The notes beneath the pieces are model-generated. The model searched no databases, was not told the DNA's origin, and worked only from the letters and a program-made list of their open reading frames with translations. Below, piece after piece: positions 63,378-64,000 of a DNA stretch of 64,000 bases (positions are counted from its first letter, which is position 1; each line of letters begins with the position of its first letter). The position numbers and the translations under genes are program-made. The stretch comes from Pseudomonas putida NBRC 14164 (GTDB lineage Bacteria > Pseudomonadota > Gammaproteobacteria > Pseudomonadales > Pseudomonadaceae): positions 3,094,501 through 3,158,500 of the forward strand of contig NC_021505.1 of the NCBI RefSeq assembly GCF_000412675.1, given 5' to 3'.

Positions 63378-64000
63378 TGTATCTAGTCGAATGGGGTTTC
63401 TGGCAGATGGCAATCGAGTCTGAGGCTACGCGTAAGGCGTACGTTGCGAAAATGACGCCAGTAGACCAACGCGCAATGCGGGACTTTTATGAAGGTGACT
63501 TGGAAGAGGGAGTCCATTTTCGGAAGGTGAGCGAAAACCCTCGCGCACGCAGCCCTGTTTACTCCTTCAATGAAAATTTCCTTGAGATGCGTTGCGGCGG
63601 ATCGGAGGAAAAACGTGGCTTGATCACAATCATGACGCTGGGAGGACTAGGGCCAATCCTATATAGCGGCGTCACAATAACCCTGGGATCCGTTTATCTT
63701 TACCTTTTCACCAGTAGAGATCCTGCTGTCATAGACATCATCATAATGATGCTGATGTCTGTCATGGACGGTGCTATTGTTTATTTTTATCTAAAATACG
63801 GCCTTCGCTTAACGCGGTTGGAAATGCTTACTAGCCGTCACCTACTCATTCGCTTCAATCGAGCAACCCAACAAGTTCACCTACATCGACCGAAATACTG
63901 CGGCGGCATCGTCACTTTTCCGTGGAAAACAACCGGAAGCACAGCCATCGATCCAGAAGATGACTCACTCAGCTTGGGCATGCGACTAGGGCTAGTCTGG
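63377..64000 (+). CDS. Membrane protein, probable immunity protein of the effector (runs off right edge)
   Basis: Reading from the GTG overlapping the effector stop codon, 208 codons stay open to the window end: MYLVEWGFWQMAIES at the start, then two or more membrane segments (about ITIMTLGGLGPILYSGVTIT and IIIMMLMSVMDGAIVYFYL). HRPKYCGGIVTFPWK near the end resembles the DUF6708-type proteins found with T6SS effectors. It is encoded directly after a membrane-acting effector, as immunity proteins are. Base composition is lower in GC than the rest of the window. A later ATG at 63407 is a possible start. The C-terminus is missing. Confidence 0.65.
   Translation, partial: MYLVEWGFWQMAIESEATRKAYVAKMTPVDQRAMRDFYEGDLEEGVHFRKVSENPRARSPVYSFNENFLEMRCGGSEEKRGLITIMTLGGLGPILYSGVTITLGSVYLYLFTSRDPAVIDIIIMMLMSVMDGAIVYFYLKYGLRLTRLEMLTSRHLLIRFNRATQQVHLHRPKYCGGIVTFPWKTTGSTAIDPEDDSLSLGMRLGLVW

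Overview
The window is high-GC, densely coded chromosomal DNA from a fluorescent pseudomonad, most probably of the Pseudomonas putida group. Three things point there: a ptxS-kguEKTD / gluconate 2-dehydrogenase block carrying three copies of the PtxS operator TGAAACCGGTTTCA, intergenic REP elements of the putida type (cores such as CGCGGGTAAACCCGCTCC), and a divergent dksA2/rpmE2 zinc-starvation pair. I see no tRNA, rRNA, insertion sequence, integrase or CRISPR array.

Layout. (1) 1-6482: the 5' end of a coniferyl-aldehyde-dehydrogenase-like gene, then divergently an operon with a C1-type flavin reductase, an SDR dehydrogenase, the three lower meta-cleavage enzymes (2-hydroxypentadienoate hydratase, acylating acetaldehyde dehydrogenase, 4-hydroxy-2-oxovalerate aldolase) and a spinster-like MFS carrier. 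The ring-cleavage genes are not in the window. (2) 6613-8319: etfBA. (3) 8355-15789: a polar amino acid ABC importer, two near-identical Lrp-type regulators, and between them a 1015-residue protein combining an APH-type kinase, a LytM/M23 domain and a class III aminotransferase/phospholyase. I read this as one amine or amino-alcohol catabolic unit; it is the least described system here. (4) 15840-16602: dksA2 and rpmE2 diverging around a Zur-box-like palindrome. (5) 16660-31035: transporters, LysR regulators, a dTMP-kinase-like ATPase, a DmpA-type aminopeptidase with an APC permease and a LuxR-type regulator, a bacteriophytochrome HWE kinase fused to a receiver, and a catabolic acetolactate synthase with a divergent LysR gene. 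(6) 31364-35893: a second amino acid ABC importer with a DAO-family oxidase and a third Lrp-type regulator.

(7) 36009-45438: MFS exporter, LysR regulator, aldo/keto reductase, a CpxRA-like two-component pair facing an extra BamA-type Omp85 protein, a small orphan gene and a secreted endonuclease I. (8) 45565-54770: 2-ketogluconate uptake and catabolism (kguD, T, K, E), the repressor ptxS and the three-subunit periplasmic gluconate 2-dehydrogenase. Gluconate is oxidised to 2-ketogluconate in the periplasm, imported, phosphorylated and reduced to 6-phosphogluconate, with PtxS sites at all three promoters. (9) 55034-56536: two predicted envelope phosphatases (Ais-like and PAP2). (10) 56779-64000: an orphan type VI secretion island with a DotU/TssL-like protein, VgrG, a DUF4123 chaperone, a large effector with a textbook MIX motif and membrane segments, and a membrane protein running off the right edge that is probably its immunity partner. 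Base composition falls visibly in the last part of the effector and in the immunity candidate.

Starts were chosen from ribosome-binding sites and family alignment from memory. Long antisense frames are common here because of GC bias and were ignored. Family assignments come from motif recognition, not database searches.
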